This document shows positions 29,301 to 36,124 of a stretch of DNA of 64,000 bases, piece after piece. Location: positions 124,001 through 188,000 of the forward strand of contig JAZGEF010000034.1 in assembly GCA_036478595.1 (NCBI GenBank). Direction: 5' to 3'. A program made the translations under genes and the position numbers. This stretch comes from Granulosicoccus sp036478595. Lineage in GTDB: Bacteria > Pseudomonadota > Gammaproteobacteria > Granulosicoccales > Granulosicoccaceae. Every line of letters starts with the position of its first letter. Within the stretch, counting starts at the first letter, position 1. The notes below the pieces were generated by a model that saw only the letters and a program-made list of their open reading frames with translations, did not search any database and was not told where the DNA came from.

Positions 29301-29479
29301 GCATTGATATCGATGTGAAATGTTCGGACGGGCTATGCGGCGTGTGTAAGTGCACGGTGTTATCAGGCGAGGTAGAACATCGGGACTTCGTGCTATCAAA
29401 CAAGCAACGAGAGACGTCGATCATCTTGTGTCAGTCTCGTGCTGCGCACAAAGGTGGCGTACTCGAGATTGATCTTTAG
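26345..29479 (+). CDS. Self-sufficient reductive dehalogenase fused to flavin/2Fe-2S reductase (BhbA-type)
   Basis: This 1044-aa cytoplasmic fusion has no Tat signal. Residues about 1-600 form the cobalamin-dependent reductive dehalogenase, with a degenerate N-terminal half (GVAVVTTTFQLAVDGPL) echoing the catalytic half (GIVTTTMPILHDKPID). Two 4Fe-4S motifs follow: CESCNKCARECP from Cys532 and CGRCMKTCP from Cys581. Tyr446, Lys508 and Arg572 have exactly the spacing recalled for the catalytic Tyr426/Lys488/Arg552 of Nitratireductor NpRdhA. Residues about 720-960 form an FNR-like flavin and NAD(P)H module (RQYSMSGDP; ILMGGGIGITPM). The end is a plant-type 2Fe-2S ferredoxin (CSDGLCGVC from Cys993). 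This is the layout of catabolic BhbA, which removes halogen from halophenols using NAD(P)H. ATG 26345 is chosen over GTG 26267, which sits in a hairpin. Confidence 0.88.
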   Translation: MPKLAASPTFVQQSFDRTDTPQSIVNAMGEYQALLDAIRIGLTNKAIADCPLDLIERANHLKAYGYFCDASMVGVSAIPDSARLEKPFRNPDIDRLAEDLKTRQTKTLASGVDLIMADLRESMMAPPSSIDDHTHALVLLYEHPRDPSPDEPGADWLEDAQAARASLRANETAVVIANYLRLLGYESRSHSSTTSDVDLHQLTVAAGLASIEEGQLSNPYIGDRFGVAVVTTTFQLAVDGPLVNHRDQPQSTKGIAWQLGKGTKKNAHNHIPFAKRRYVDGEHPFEKLKRVDTPTTFIDEPRVARVPKRTDMFARSLFGDMGKINQEAAKGGKYVNKAAPSTAQRRVLGACILLQDGEPAAQINAAAKDAKRNAQNIKAAAYFLGVDAVGLSRCPDWTWYSHDATGAVIDPPHDQAISMIIDQGYETMEGASGDDWIAVAQSMRAYLRFSVLGGVIAKQIRNLGYPAKAHSVMDGEVLQPPLLLLSGIGEVSRIGEVILNPYLGPRLKSGIVTTTMPILHDKPIDFGLQRFCESCNKCARECPSGAITAGPKLMFNGYEIWKSDSQKCTSYRLTTPGGAMCGRCMKTCPWNLEGLFAEAPFRWAAMKLPAAAPLLAKLDDVLGNGERNPVKKWWWDLERQADGRYQPTTHTVNLRDLQKALKLKFEDQTLAVYPANLAPPPWPFPYPMDREKGIDAYQAMIPAMQYQARLANGKTDTLLHQYKVAGDAPVVQVVLSKVEQMTSAISKYEFTAVDGSPLPTWEAGAHIDVVIAPEHLRQYSMSGDPGDRSVYQIGVLREDQGKGGSALLHRIFLQGRKLFVSYPVNHFELAANASQHILMGGGIGITPMISMAHQLYAQGKTFEMHYSCSSRTEAGFLNDIKSAPWGQFVSLYFSDEGNRADFVKLLPEYNAGNHVYTCGPDRYMQSVLDMGIAKGYPDDCLHREYFSVPDVPDYINHEFSIKLAQTGISLPVGAEQSATDVLAEHGIDIDVKCSDGLCGVCKCTVLSGEVEHRDFVLSNKQRETSIILCQSRAAHKGGVLEIDL

Positions 29480-29486
29480 AGCCTTT

Positions 29487-29665
29487 TTATTTAGGTAGAT
29501 TCAAAGAATACGCATGGTAGTCTTCAAATTCCTTGGCGTAACCCAGCTTCTCGTATAAGTGGTGTGCTTTGTAGTTGGTTTTTTCTGTCAGCAAATCAAG
29601 CCTGGCAGCTCCGTTGTCTTTGGCCCATTGACCAAAGCTAAATGAATTTTCTCCCGCGTGTTTCA
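29487..29665 (-). pseudogene. GNAT acetyltransferase C-terminal remnant
   Basis: On the minus strand an open frame of about 60 codons reads FGQWAKDNGAARLDLLTEKT then NYKAHHLYEKLGYAKEFEDY and stops with TAA at 29487-29489. This is the familiar C-terminal acetyl-CoA-binding part of GNAT N-acetyltransferases (HHLYEKLGY). An in-frame stop closes the frame upstream and no N-terminal part exists, so it is a gene fragment. Confidence 0.7.
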
Positions 29666-29684
29666 ATCAGTTTCCAATCGTTGC

Positions 29685-29734
29685 TTGACATAACACCAAA
29701 TGGTGTTATATATTGCAACTCCTTTTGGTGTTAT
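29685..29734 (+). promoter_or_regulatory. Promoter with palindromic ArsR-type operator
   Basis: TTGACA (29685-29690) and TATATT (29709-29714) form a near-consensus promoter with an 18-base spacer. The spacer is almost wholly a palindrome, ATAACACC-AAAT-GGTGTTAT (29690-29709). The half-site GGTGTTAT recurs at 29727-29734, 25 bases downstream of its first copy. A repressor bound here would block RNA polymerase. The ArsR-family gene two ORFs downstream is the obvious candidate. Confidence 0.7.
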
Positions 29735-29744
29735 GCGAATATTT

Positions 29745-30185
29745 ATGAAAATCAATGGATTGCTAGCGGCATTAGTACTACCGCTTATGACTTTGGGCGT
29801 AACCAGCCTGAACGCTGATCAGGAAGCGATAACGAATCTACCAACGGCTAGTTTGTCATGGAATATGACGGAAGAGGGCGTTGGCTTTGCACCATTGATT
29901 GGTAAACGCTTTGAAGAGGCGTATATGGCAATGGTGAAATTGCCTGCAGGTTTAGTGAGTCCTGCGCATGTAAAATCATCCAATATGTTTGGAGTGGTTG
30001 TATCAGGCACAATGACTCATTTAGCAGTAGGTGGCGATCCTTCGTTAGAGATACCTTTAACACAAGGTGCTTTTTATAAAATTCCTGCTGGCATGCCTCA
30101 CATTAGCAAATGTATCTCTGATGTCTATTGTGTGACGTTCTTATACCAGGACGGCCCATTCGATTTTGTGCCGGTAGAACAATGA
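29745..30185 (+). CDS. Secreted cupin-like protein (DUF4437-like)
   Basis: This 146-aa protein has an N-terminal signal peptide (KINGLLAALVLPLMTLGVTS). It is followed by a single small beta-barrel with cupin-like features: AHVKSSNMFGVVVSGTMTHL and YKIPAGMPHISKC. It may bind a metal or a small ligand in the periplasm. A longer start at 29700 is possible, but 29745 begins the signal peptide. Its stop overlaps the ArsR start (ATGA), so the two are translationally coupled. Reaction unknown. Confidence 0.65.
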   Translation: MKINGLLAALVLPLMTLGVTSLNADQEAITNLPTASLSWNMTEEGVGFAPLIGKRFEEAYMAMVKLPAGLVSPAHVKSSNMFGVVVSGTMTHLAVGGDPSLEIPLTQGAFYKIPAGMPHISKCISDVYCVTFLYQDGPFDFVPVEQ

Positions 30186-30526
30186 ATCAACAACTTCAAT
30201 CATCCTTTCGTGCACTAGGTGACCCAACTCGTCGTCAAATTTTGATGGAGCTGGGGCGCGAAGATCTTACCATTGCAGAGGTCGTTGATAAGTTTGAGCT
30301 TACGCGCACCGCTGTGCGGAAACATTTAACCATCCTTGAGGAGGGTAACTTAATAACGGTTACTCCCAGAGGCAAGGAACGTGTAAACAGACTGAACCCA
30401 GCAGGCTTAAAAACAACGGCTGAGTGGTTCAATTACTTCGATCAATATTGGGATACCGCTCTGGGTTCACTAAAGAAAGTTATTGAGAGCAACCATCCTG
30501 CGACCACTAAAGAGAGGAAAAAATGA
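30182..30526 (+). CDS. ArsR-family winged-helix repressor
   Basis: This 114-aa regulator has the ArsR core FRALGDPTRRQILMEL, then LTIAEVVDKFELTRTAVRKH as recognition helix region and LITVTPRGKERVNRLNP as wing. No metal-binding Cys motif (ELCVCDL) is present. It belongs to the group paired with SRPBCC/AHSA1 proteins (SdpR-like) rather than metal sensors. It overlaps the genes on both sides by 4 bases (ATGA), and a matching palindrome lies in the operon promoter, which implies autoregulation. Confidence 0.88.
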   Translation: MNQQLQSSFRALGDPTRRQILMELGREDLTIAEVVDKFELTRTAVRKHLTILEEGNLITVTPRGKERVNRLNPAGLKTTAEWFNYFDQYWDTALGSLKKVIESNHPATTKERKK

Positions 30527-30948
30527 GCACAACTACAATCAACAAATCGATATTCTTGGCAGTATCTAGAGACACTGTTTGGGAGTACCTAACTAACAAA
30601 GATAAGTTGGGCGAGTGGTTTCATCCGGCTGCAGCGAATCTGGAAGAAGGTAAGCCGTTTGCACTCTTGGCTGATGTGAATGATCCTGAAACCAAAATGT
30701 GCTGGGGAGATGTGCTTAGCGCTAATAAGCCATCGTCATTGAGCTACACATTCACCATAAAACCGCTTGGCACCGCTATGACCACAGTGACGTGGACGCT
30801 AGAGGAGGCAGCCGGTGGCACTAAAGTTGCTTTGGTGCATGAAGGTATTGCAGAAGCATCAGGTGAAGCAGCGCTTGGATTAATTTTGGCTCTTGATGGG
30901 GGCTGGGACAAACACTTTGCGAAACTGCGAGAATTGCTTGCGGCTTAA
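30523..30948 (+). CDS. SRPBCC/AHSA1-domain protein
   Basis: This 141-aa protein has the START-like fold of AHSA1: INKSIFLAVSRDTVWEYLTN at the start, then LGEWFHPAA, and a C-terminal long helix (GGWDKHFAKLRELLAA). Such proteins form a hydrophobic ligand cavity and are commonly encoded right after an ArsR-type repressor, as here with a 4-base overlap. The ligand is unknown. It may sense or sequester the same small molecule that relieves the repressor. Confidence 0.85.
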   Translation: MSTTTINKSIFLAVSRDTVWEYLTNKDKLGEWFHPAAANLEEGKPFALLADVNDPETKMCWGDVLSANKPSSLSYTFTIKPLGTAMTTVTWTLEEAAGGTKVALVHEGIAEASGEAALGLILALDGGWDKHFAKLRELLAA

Positions 30949-30956
30949 GCGATAGC

Positions 30957-31262
30957 GTGCAATACCTTGTGAAAAAATATGCGGCGTTAGCATGCAGTCG
31001 TTGTTCATCTCTAAAGCACAAGCACGTGACACCTCATGTTCTTCGTCATACCGCTGCAATGGAACTGCTTTGTGCCGGTGTGGATAGTTCAGTCATAGCG
31101 ATGTGGCTTGGCCACGAGTCTGCACAAACCACACAAACGTATTTGCACGCACACATGGCACTGAAAGAGGAGGCGCTGGCGAGAATCGCACCAGTGAATA
31201 CCGAAGGTGGGATCCACTATCAGCCTGGTGATCAGCTGCTGAACCACCTCACTAGTCTGTAA
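30957..31262 (+). pseudogene. Tyrosine recombinase (integrase) C-terminal fragment
   Basis: About 100 codons encode the catalytic C-terminus of a tyrosine recombinase: HVTPHVLRHTAAMELL (HxxR), WLGHESAQTTQTYLHAH with the nucleophilic Tyr, and a tail ending in PGDQLLNHL. The N-terminal DNA-binding part and the first catalytic Arg are missing, so it cannot be active. It resembles integrases that travel with composite or IS91/RIT-like elements. It starts 9 bases after the SRPBCC stop, so insertion or deletion has joined these segments. Confidence 0.8.
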
Positions 31263-31273
31263 TCATCAGTTTA

Positions 31274-31407
31274 AACTATGCCGAATCAAGTCGCGTTTTA
31301 CCCAAGCACAAGTCAGTGACAACAACGTGCTCAAGAGATAGATTGCGAACCGTTCGGCATAGTTCTTCATTCGGCATAAACAGCACTATGCCGCAATCGG
31401 CATAGTG
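31274..31407. repeat. Nest of CTATGCCG palindromes next to the integrase remnant
   Basis: AACTATGCCGAA (31274-31285) pairs perfectly with TTCGGCATAGTT (31353-31364). TTCGGCATA repeats at 31370-31378. A perfect hairpin CACTATGCCG-CAAT-CGGCATAGTG occupies 31384-31407. Five copies of the CTATGCCG/CGGCATA core within 134 bases look like the end of a mobile element whose recombinase tail lies 12 bases upstream. Confidence 0.75.
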
Positions 31408-31529
31408 CCGTTTCCACCAGGCTGTACAAGTTGGCACTGGCGTTGGCTCCGGTTCAGCTTTCATTTGTTACTCCAGCAAGTGTTTAGGTATATTGACGAG
31501 TGGAAATTAAATAAGGAACGAGTGCATTT

Positions 31530-31925
31530 TCATTGAAAACGGCCGTGCCGTTGCAATACTTCTATGGCGTAACCGTCCGGATCCTTGATAAAAAAGAACT
31601 TCGCAATTAGCGCGTTGTCATTTTCAAATTCTACGATGTCGCGAGGTTCGTAGCCAAGATCGATCATCTTGTGATGTTCTGCGTTCAGGTCGTCAACACA
31701 AACCGCGAAATGCCCGTAACCACCACCTAAATCATAAGCAGTCGACTGGTTTTTATTGATGGTGAGTTCCAGCTCAAACGAGCTTTCTGAGTTGCTTAAA
31801 TAGACGAGAGTGAACGAGTCAAAATCTAGACGACCGCCGATGTCTAGATCAAATGCATCTTTATAGAATTTTACTGATCGCTTTTCGTCCAGCACACGGA
31901 TCATCGAATGGATGGCCTTGGCCAT
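31530..31925 (-). CDS. gloA: Lactoylglutathione lyase (glyoxalase I, VOC family)
   Basis: This 131-aa VOC-fold enzyme converts the methylglyoxal-glutathione hemithioacetal to S-lactoylglutathione. The metal ligands expected from E. coli GloA are visible: His6 (AIHSMIRV), a Glu in SFELELT (about 53-56), His in GGGYGHFAV (about 72) and Glu in DGYAIEVLQ (about 123). The length fits (E. coli 135 aa). AGGAGG stands 6 bases before the ATG. Confidence 0.85.
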   Translation of the reverse strand: MAKAIHSMIRVLDEKRSVKFYKDAFDLDIGGRLDFDSFTLVYLSNSESSFELELTINKNQSTAYDLGGGYGHFAVCVDDLNAEHHKMIDLGYEPRDIVEFENDNALIAKFFFIKDPDGYAIEVLQRHGRFQ

Positions 31926-32042
31926 AGAGAGCCTCCTGATAGGCGATAGCTAAATCGTTCTCAGAAGACGGTATCTTGCTGGTACGCGAGTGATGTGTTA
32001 CAGCGTTACTACATACGAAGATTGTACAAACACGATGCGTAA

Positions 32043-32351
32043 TTATGACGCAATAGACGCAGCCGGCAGCTCATCTATGCTGTGCGTGCTCATTCTTTTT
32101 TGCAGGTAGATTAAGCAGGTACAACGCAGAAGCGAAGTGAAATTCTTGGCTTCACCGTGCAAAGTGATGACTTCTGAATACAGCGTTGAGATGAACAGCG
32201 GAGTGGAGATCTTCTCCGCCTGTGCCATTCGGCCAAGAATTTCCCAAAATTTTTGTTCGAGGCGCACACTAGTACTAAGTCCGTTGAGGCGGATTGAACG
32301 TGATTGGTAATCGTAGTTAGATTGTGGTTGGCCAGCGAACATTTGACACAT
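32043..32351 (-). CDS. Ribbon-helix-helix (RHH_4-type) small protein
   Basis: This 102-aa protein carries RSIRLNGLSTSVRLEQKFWE (about 18-37) and STPLFISTLYSEVI, then NFTSLLRCTCLIYL, as in the RHH_4 family of putative DNA-binding proteins. GAGAG lies 9 bases before the ATG. No partner toxin is encoded next to it, so an antitoxin role is not supported. Target unknown. Confidence 0.75.
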   Translation of the reverse strand: MCQMFAGQPQSNYDYQSRSIRLNGLSTSVRLEQKFWEILGRMAQAEKISTPLFISTLYSEVITLHGEAKNFTSLLRCTCLIYLQKRMSTHSIDELPAASIAS

Positions 32352-32554
32352 GTCATTACTCTCAGCAGTGATGTAGGTTAAGTGAGCCTCAGTGTATTGA
32401 CTAGTTTTGCGATTCTATGGTAGATCAAATGGGCTTGTATTTCAATTTATGCGAAAACCTGTGTATAAAAGAGAGTGCTAAGCCTACGCCGATTGATCCA
32501 ATGCCCAGCCAATCCAGAGCCGCGTGGAACTTCATACCTTCGCTTCCTGTAGAG

Positions 32555-32911
32555 GTGTCGCCTTACTTTCGTTGCATCCCTTAGAGCATGTTATTTATCT
32601 AAGCACCGTGCTCATGCATTTTGTCGTTCCATCAGCGCTACTGTTGATAGCGTTTCATCTTAATGTACTTTACCTTGTCGGCCGCAACCACACATACTGG
32701 TTATCAAGGGATCATGGCCGGTGGAAAAATGATCCTGTCGTTGGGTACGTATCATCTTCAGCTGCATCATCGTTACGTTACCTGCAACTACGGTGGGCTT
32801 GAGGTTTCTTGGGGTGAATGGACTGGGTCATATCATGATGGTACGCCGGATGCGCATAAGGCATTCTTAGCGAAACGAAAGGGCAAAGCTAGTGCCCAGA
32901 TCCACGGTTAA
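32555..32911 (+). pseudogene. Sterol desaturase/fatty acid hydroxylase remnant, frameshifted
   Basis: One forward frame reads HPLEHVIYLSTVLMHFVVPS and then LLIAFHLN. Near 32660 the similarity moves to another frame, which reads LGTYHLQLHHRYVTCNYGG then EVSWGEWTGSYHDGTPDAHK and stops at 32911. Together these are the C-terminal half of a membrane sterol-desaturase-type hydroxylase, with His motifs including LHHRY. The N-terminal half is absent and the frame is broken, so it is dead. Confidence 0.75.
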
Positions 32912-33005
32912 AGTACTGTAGTTAGCTCTGCGGTGTCCAGACGCCTGATCCATTGCCAAATTCTCTTGCTTGATACGCTGGCTTAGTTTAGTGGGCAAAA
33001 AAAAT

Positions 33006-33021
33006 TTGACCAATTGGACAA
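33006..33021. promoter_or_regulatory. RutR-like operator upstream of preT
   Basis: TTGACCAATTGGACAA matches the E. coli RutR consensus TTGACCAnnTGGTCAA at all but one defined position. It is the core of a larger near-perfect palindrome with AAATTTG/CAAATTT arms. It ends 45 bases before the preT ATG. The RutR-type regulator gene lies 3 kb downstream. Confidence 0.8.
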
Positions 33022-33066
33022 ATTTTGCTTAACTCGGGTTTCTACCTTACTGGGAGCATACAGCGT

Positions 33067-34395
33067 ATGGCTCAAAGCGCTCGTCTCGATAAATTAAAAT
33101 CGGATTTGCATGCACCGCTCACACAGCACGATGCATTGGTAGAGGCTGATCGTTGCTACTTCTGCTATGACGCGCCCTGTATTGACGCATGTCCCACCGG
33201 TATCGACATACCACTATTTATCCGGCAAATTAAAACGGGCAATTCAACCGTTGCAGCCAAAACCATCTTCGATGAGAATATTTTCGGTGGAATGTGCGCA
33301 CGGGTTTGCCCCACCGAAACATTGTGCGAACAAAAATGTGTTCGTAATGTAGGCGAAGAAAAGCCAGTTTTAATTGGTCAGTTGCAACGATTTGCCACCG
33401 ATAGCTTAATGGCAACAGGTAAGCAACCTTATACAAAAGCCGTGCAGCGCGATACACGTGTGGCGATTGTTGGGGCAGGGCCTGCAGGTTTGGCCTGCGC
33501 TCATCGCTTGGCCTTGTATGGCCATCAAGTCTCAGTCTTTGATGCTAAGCCGAAGCCAGGTGGCTTAAACGAATACGGAATAGCGGCGTATAAAACGGTT
33601 GATTCTTTTGCTGCAAAAGAAGTCGATTACATTATGTCAATTGGTGGCATCGAGCTTAAGCCGAATACCGCTATCGGGGAAAAATTAACGCTGGACGAAC
33701 TCAAGTCTGACTATGACGCTGTTTTCCTTGGCATGGGTTTGGGTGGAGTAAACGTTTTGGGAATCGCTGGTGAAGATCTACCAGCTGTTGAGAATGCCGT
33801 TGGATTCATTTCTCGCCTACGACAAAGCAGTGATCTCAGTTCCTTGCAATCTGAAATTGGGCGTAACGTGATTGTGATTGGCGGCGGTATGACCGCCATA
33901 GATGCCGCCGTTCAAGCCAAGCACTTGGGTGCTGAAAACGTCACCGTGGTCTATCGACGTGAGCAGTCTGCGATGAATGCTAGTGCTTTCGAACAAAAAC
34001 TTGCACAAAAAAGCGGCGTGTTGATACGCACGAATTTGCAAGCAACAGAATTTCTCGAGGCGGCTGGTGTGTTACACAAAACATGCTTTGAATATACTGA
34101 AAGCATAAACGGCAAGCTTACTGGTACGGGTGAGATGTTATCTATTGAAAGTGATCAAGTGCTGGTGGCTATTGGGCAATCGATGCAGAGTGTTGTAATG
34201 CAGGGTTCTAGAGCAACGGTATCGATGAATTCAGGGCGAATTGAAGTAGACGAAAATCGGCGCAGCAGTGATAAGTCTGTATGGGCGGGAGGCGATTGTA
34301 TTGCCGGTGGCGATGACCTTACAGTGTCTGCAGTGCAAGACGGCAAGCTAGCCGCAGAATCGATTCATCAAACATTGGAGAATGCTCATGGCTGA
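33067..34395 (+). CDS. preT: Dihydropyrimidine dehydrogenase, NAD(P)H-side subunit PreT
   Basis: This 442-aa flavoprotein subunit of the PreTA complex reduces uracil and thymine to dihydro forms in the cytoplasm. The N-terminal Cys-rich region (ADRCYFCYDAPCIDACPTGI, then GGMCARVCPTETLCEQKC) binds 4Fe-4S clusters, as in the GltD-like family. FAD (AIVGAGPAGLACAHR, about 137-151) and NAD(P)H (VIVIGGGMTAIDAA) glycine motifs follow. GGGAG precedes the ATG at 33067; a TTG at 33025 is too close to the operator. Its stop overlaps preA by 8 bases. A RutR-like box lies upstream, so expression probably rises with uracil. Confidence 0.92.
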   Translation: MAQSARLDKLKSDLHAPLTQHDALVEADRCYFCYDAPCIDACPTGIDIPLFIRQIKTGNSTVAAKTIFDENIFGGMCARVCPTETLCEQKCVRNVGEEKPVLIGQLQRFATDSLMATGKQPYTKAVQRDTRVAIVGAGPAGLACAHRLALYGHQVSVFDAKPKPGGLNEYGIAAYKTVDSFAAKEVDYIMSIGGIELKPNTAIGEKLTLDELKSDYDAVFLGMGLGGVNVLGIAGEDLPAVENAVGFISRLRQSSDLSSLQSEIGRNVIVIGGGMTAIDAAVQAKHLGAENVTVVYRREQSAMNASAFEQKLAQKSGVLIRTNLQATEFLEAAGVLHKTCFEYTESINGKLTGTGEMLSIESDQVLVAIGQSMQSVVMQGSRATVSMNSGRIEVDENRRSSDKSVWAGGDCIAGGDDLTVSAVQDGKLAAESIHQTLENAHG

Positions 34396-35689
34396 TTTGG
34401 CATCCGAATTTGTTGGCATAAAATCTCCTAATCCATTTTGGTTGGCCTCAGCGCCACCCACGGATAAACTGATTAATGTCGTGCGGGCCTTTGAGGCTGG
34501 CTGGGGTGGTGTCGTGTGGAAAACGCTTGGTGAGGATCCCAATATCGTTAATGTCAGCGGGCCGCGATATGGTGCGGTGTATTCCAGTGATCGCACCTTA
34601 ATTGGTTTAAACAATATTGAGCTAATAACCGATAGACCACTACAAACCAATCTTGATGAAATCCACATTGTTAAAAGAGATTGGCCTGATAGGGCGATGG
34701 TGGTATCACTTATGGTGCCGTGTGAAGAAAAAAACTGGGCTGACATCGTAAAAAAAGTGGAAGACACCGGCGCTGATGGTATTGAACTGAACTTTGGTTG
34801 TCCGCATGGAATGTCAGAGCGCGGAATGGGCGCAGCGGTTGGTCAGGTGCCTGAATACATCGAGATGGTGGCGCGTTGGTGTAAAGAAAACACAAAAATG
34901 CCAGTGATTGTAAAGCTAACGCCGAACATCACTGACATTAGGCTTCCAGCACGAGCCGCCAATCAAGGTGGTGCGGATGCGGTGTCATTAATTAATACCG
35001 TGAGTTCTATTGTAAGTGTCAACCTGGATACGATGTCGCCAGAACCATCAATTGATGGATGGGGCAGTCATGGTGGTTATTGTGGCCCTGCGGTTAAGCC
35101 AATCGCACTAAATATGGTTGCTGAAATCGCACGTGATGCAGAAACCAGCCAATTACCGATCTCTGGTATTGGTGGCGTTACTACTTGGCGTGATGCCGCT
35201 GAGTTTTTAAGTTTAGGTGCAGGTAATGTACAAGTATGCACAGCTGCCATGACTTACGGTTTTAGGATAATCGAAGAGCTGACATCGGGTTTATCCAATT
35301 GGATGGACGAGGCGGGCTATGCCTCAGTGGCTGAGGTGGTGGGTAAAGCAACACCAAATATTAAAGACTGGCAAAACCTAAACCTCAACTACATCAGTAA
35401 AGCTAAAATCAATCAAGAACTATGTGTTGAGTGCGGGCGATGCCATGTTGTGTGTGAGGATACGTCGCATCAAGCAATAACCTCAATGGTAAACGGCAAG
35501 CGACATTTTGAAGTGATCGATGAGGAGTGTGTTGGTTGTAATTTATGTGTTTGTGTTTGCCCCGTCGAAAACTGTATCACAATGGAAGAGATGACAAGTG
35601 GTGTCGATCCGCGCACCGGGCTAAAAGTGAGCAAGCAATATGCAAACTGGACAACTCATCCTAATAATCCTGGACGCATTGCCGAGTAG
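34388..35689 (+). CDS. preA: Dihydropyrimidine dehydrogenase catalytic subunit PreA
   Basis: This 433-aa FMN-binding subunit has a dihydroorotate-dehydrogenase-like barrel (NPFWLASAPPTD; ELNFGCPHGMSERGMG with the catalytic Cys region) and a C-terminal double ferredoxin, CVECGRCHVVCE and CVGCNLCVCVCP. It catalyses pyrimidine reduction with electrons from PreT. GGAG at the end of preT has good spacing to the ATG at 34388; the ATG at 34382 is too close to it. It forms one transcription unit with preT. Confidence 0.93.
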   Translation: MADLASEFVGIKSPNPFWLASAPPTDKLINVVRAFEAGWGGVVWKTLGEDPNIVNVSGPRYGAVYSSDRTLIGLNNIELITDRPLQTNLDEIHIVKRDWPDRAMVVSLMVPCEEKNWADIVKKVEDTGADGIELNFGCPHGMSERGMGAAVGQVPEYIEMVARWCKENTKMPVIVKLTPNITDIRLPARAANQGGADAVSLINTVSSIVSVNLDTMSPEPSIDGWGSHGGYCGPAVKPIALNMVAEIARDAETSQLPISGIGGVTTWRDAAEFLSLGAGNVQVCTAAMTYGFRIIEELTSGLSNWMDEAGYASVAEVVGKATPNIKDWQNLNLNYISKAKINQELCVECGRCHVVCEDTSHQAITSMVNGKRHFEVIDEECVGCNLCVCVCPVENCITMEEMTSGVDPRTGLKVSKQYANWTTHPNNPGRIAE

Positions 35690-35691
35690 GC

Positions 35692-36120
35692 ATGAGCACC
35701 GTTCAACGGCCCTGGCTAATCGCGGTAGATTGTGATGGCACATTGTTCGATGGCAATGGTTACCCCTCGCCTCGTACCTGCGAGGTCATATAACGACTTG
35801 TCGATACAGGCCATCAAGTTGTCGCAGTCACTGGGCGTAGTAGGCTAAGTGCCTGCGAACGCATAGCGGCAGCTCCAGGGATGCGTCACGCAGTGTGTGC
35901 CAACGGGGCTTATGCTTGGGACATGCAAGGGAATCAACTAGTCTGGGATTGCCAGCTTACGCAAGCAGACGTTGCGGATATCGTGTCGCAATTGCGTGAT
36001 GCGTATCAGGACGCAGCATTCGGTTGGGAGACGCGCAATGGAGTCGGTTTCGACGATAGCTTTATCGAACTGGCTGGAGGTATAGATGAAGTGGAGCTAG
36101 TGGTTGCTGGTACGCTCTAA
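35692..36120 (+). pseudogene. HAD-superfamily (Cof-like) phosphatase with premature stop
   Basis: The frame opens three bases after the preA stop with WLIAVDCDGTLFDGNGYPS, the DxDGT motif of HAD phosphatases. It hits TAA at 35791-35793, then continues in the same frame as RLVDTGHQVVAVTGRSRLSA and on to a stop at 36118. A CAA-to-TAA change would explain the internal stop. The family runs to about 270 aa, so the C-terminal half is also lost. It may once have been a nucleotide or sugar phosphatase of the pyrimidine operon. Confidence 0.8.
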
Positions 36121-36124
36121 ATTT

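Noticed and set aside
31276..31464. 62-codon minus-strand frame through the palindrome nest
   Set aside because: It is made of the inverted repeats themselves and matches no protein family.
32043..32351. RHH protein as an antitoxin
   Set aside because: No toxin-like gene lies beside it, and the RHH_4 family is not mainly antitoxins.
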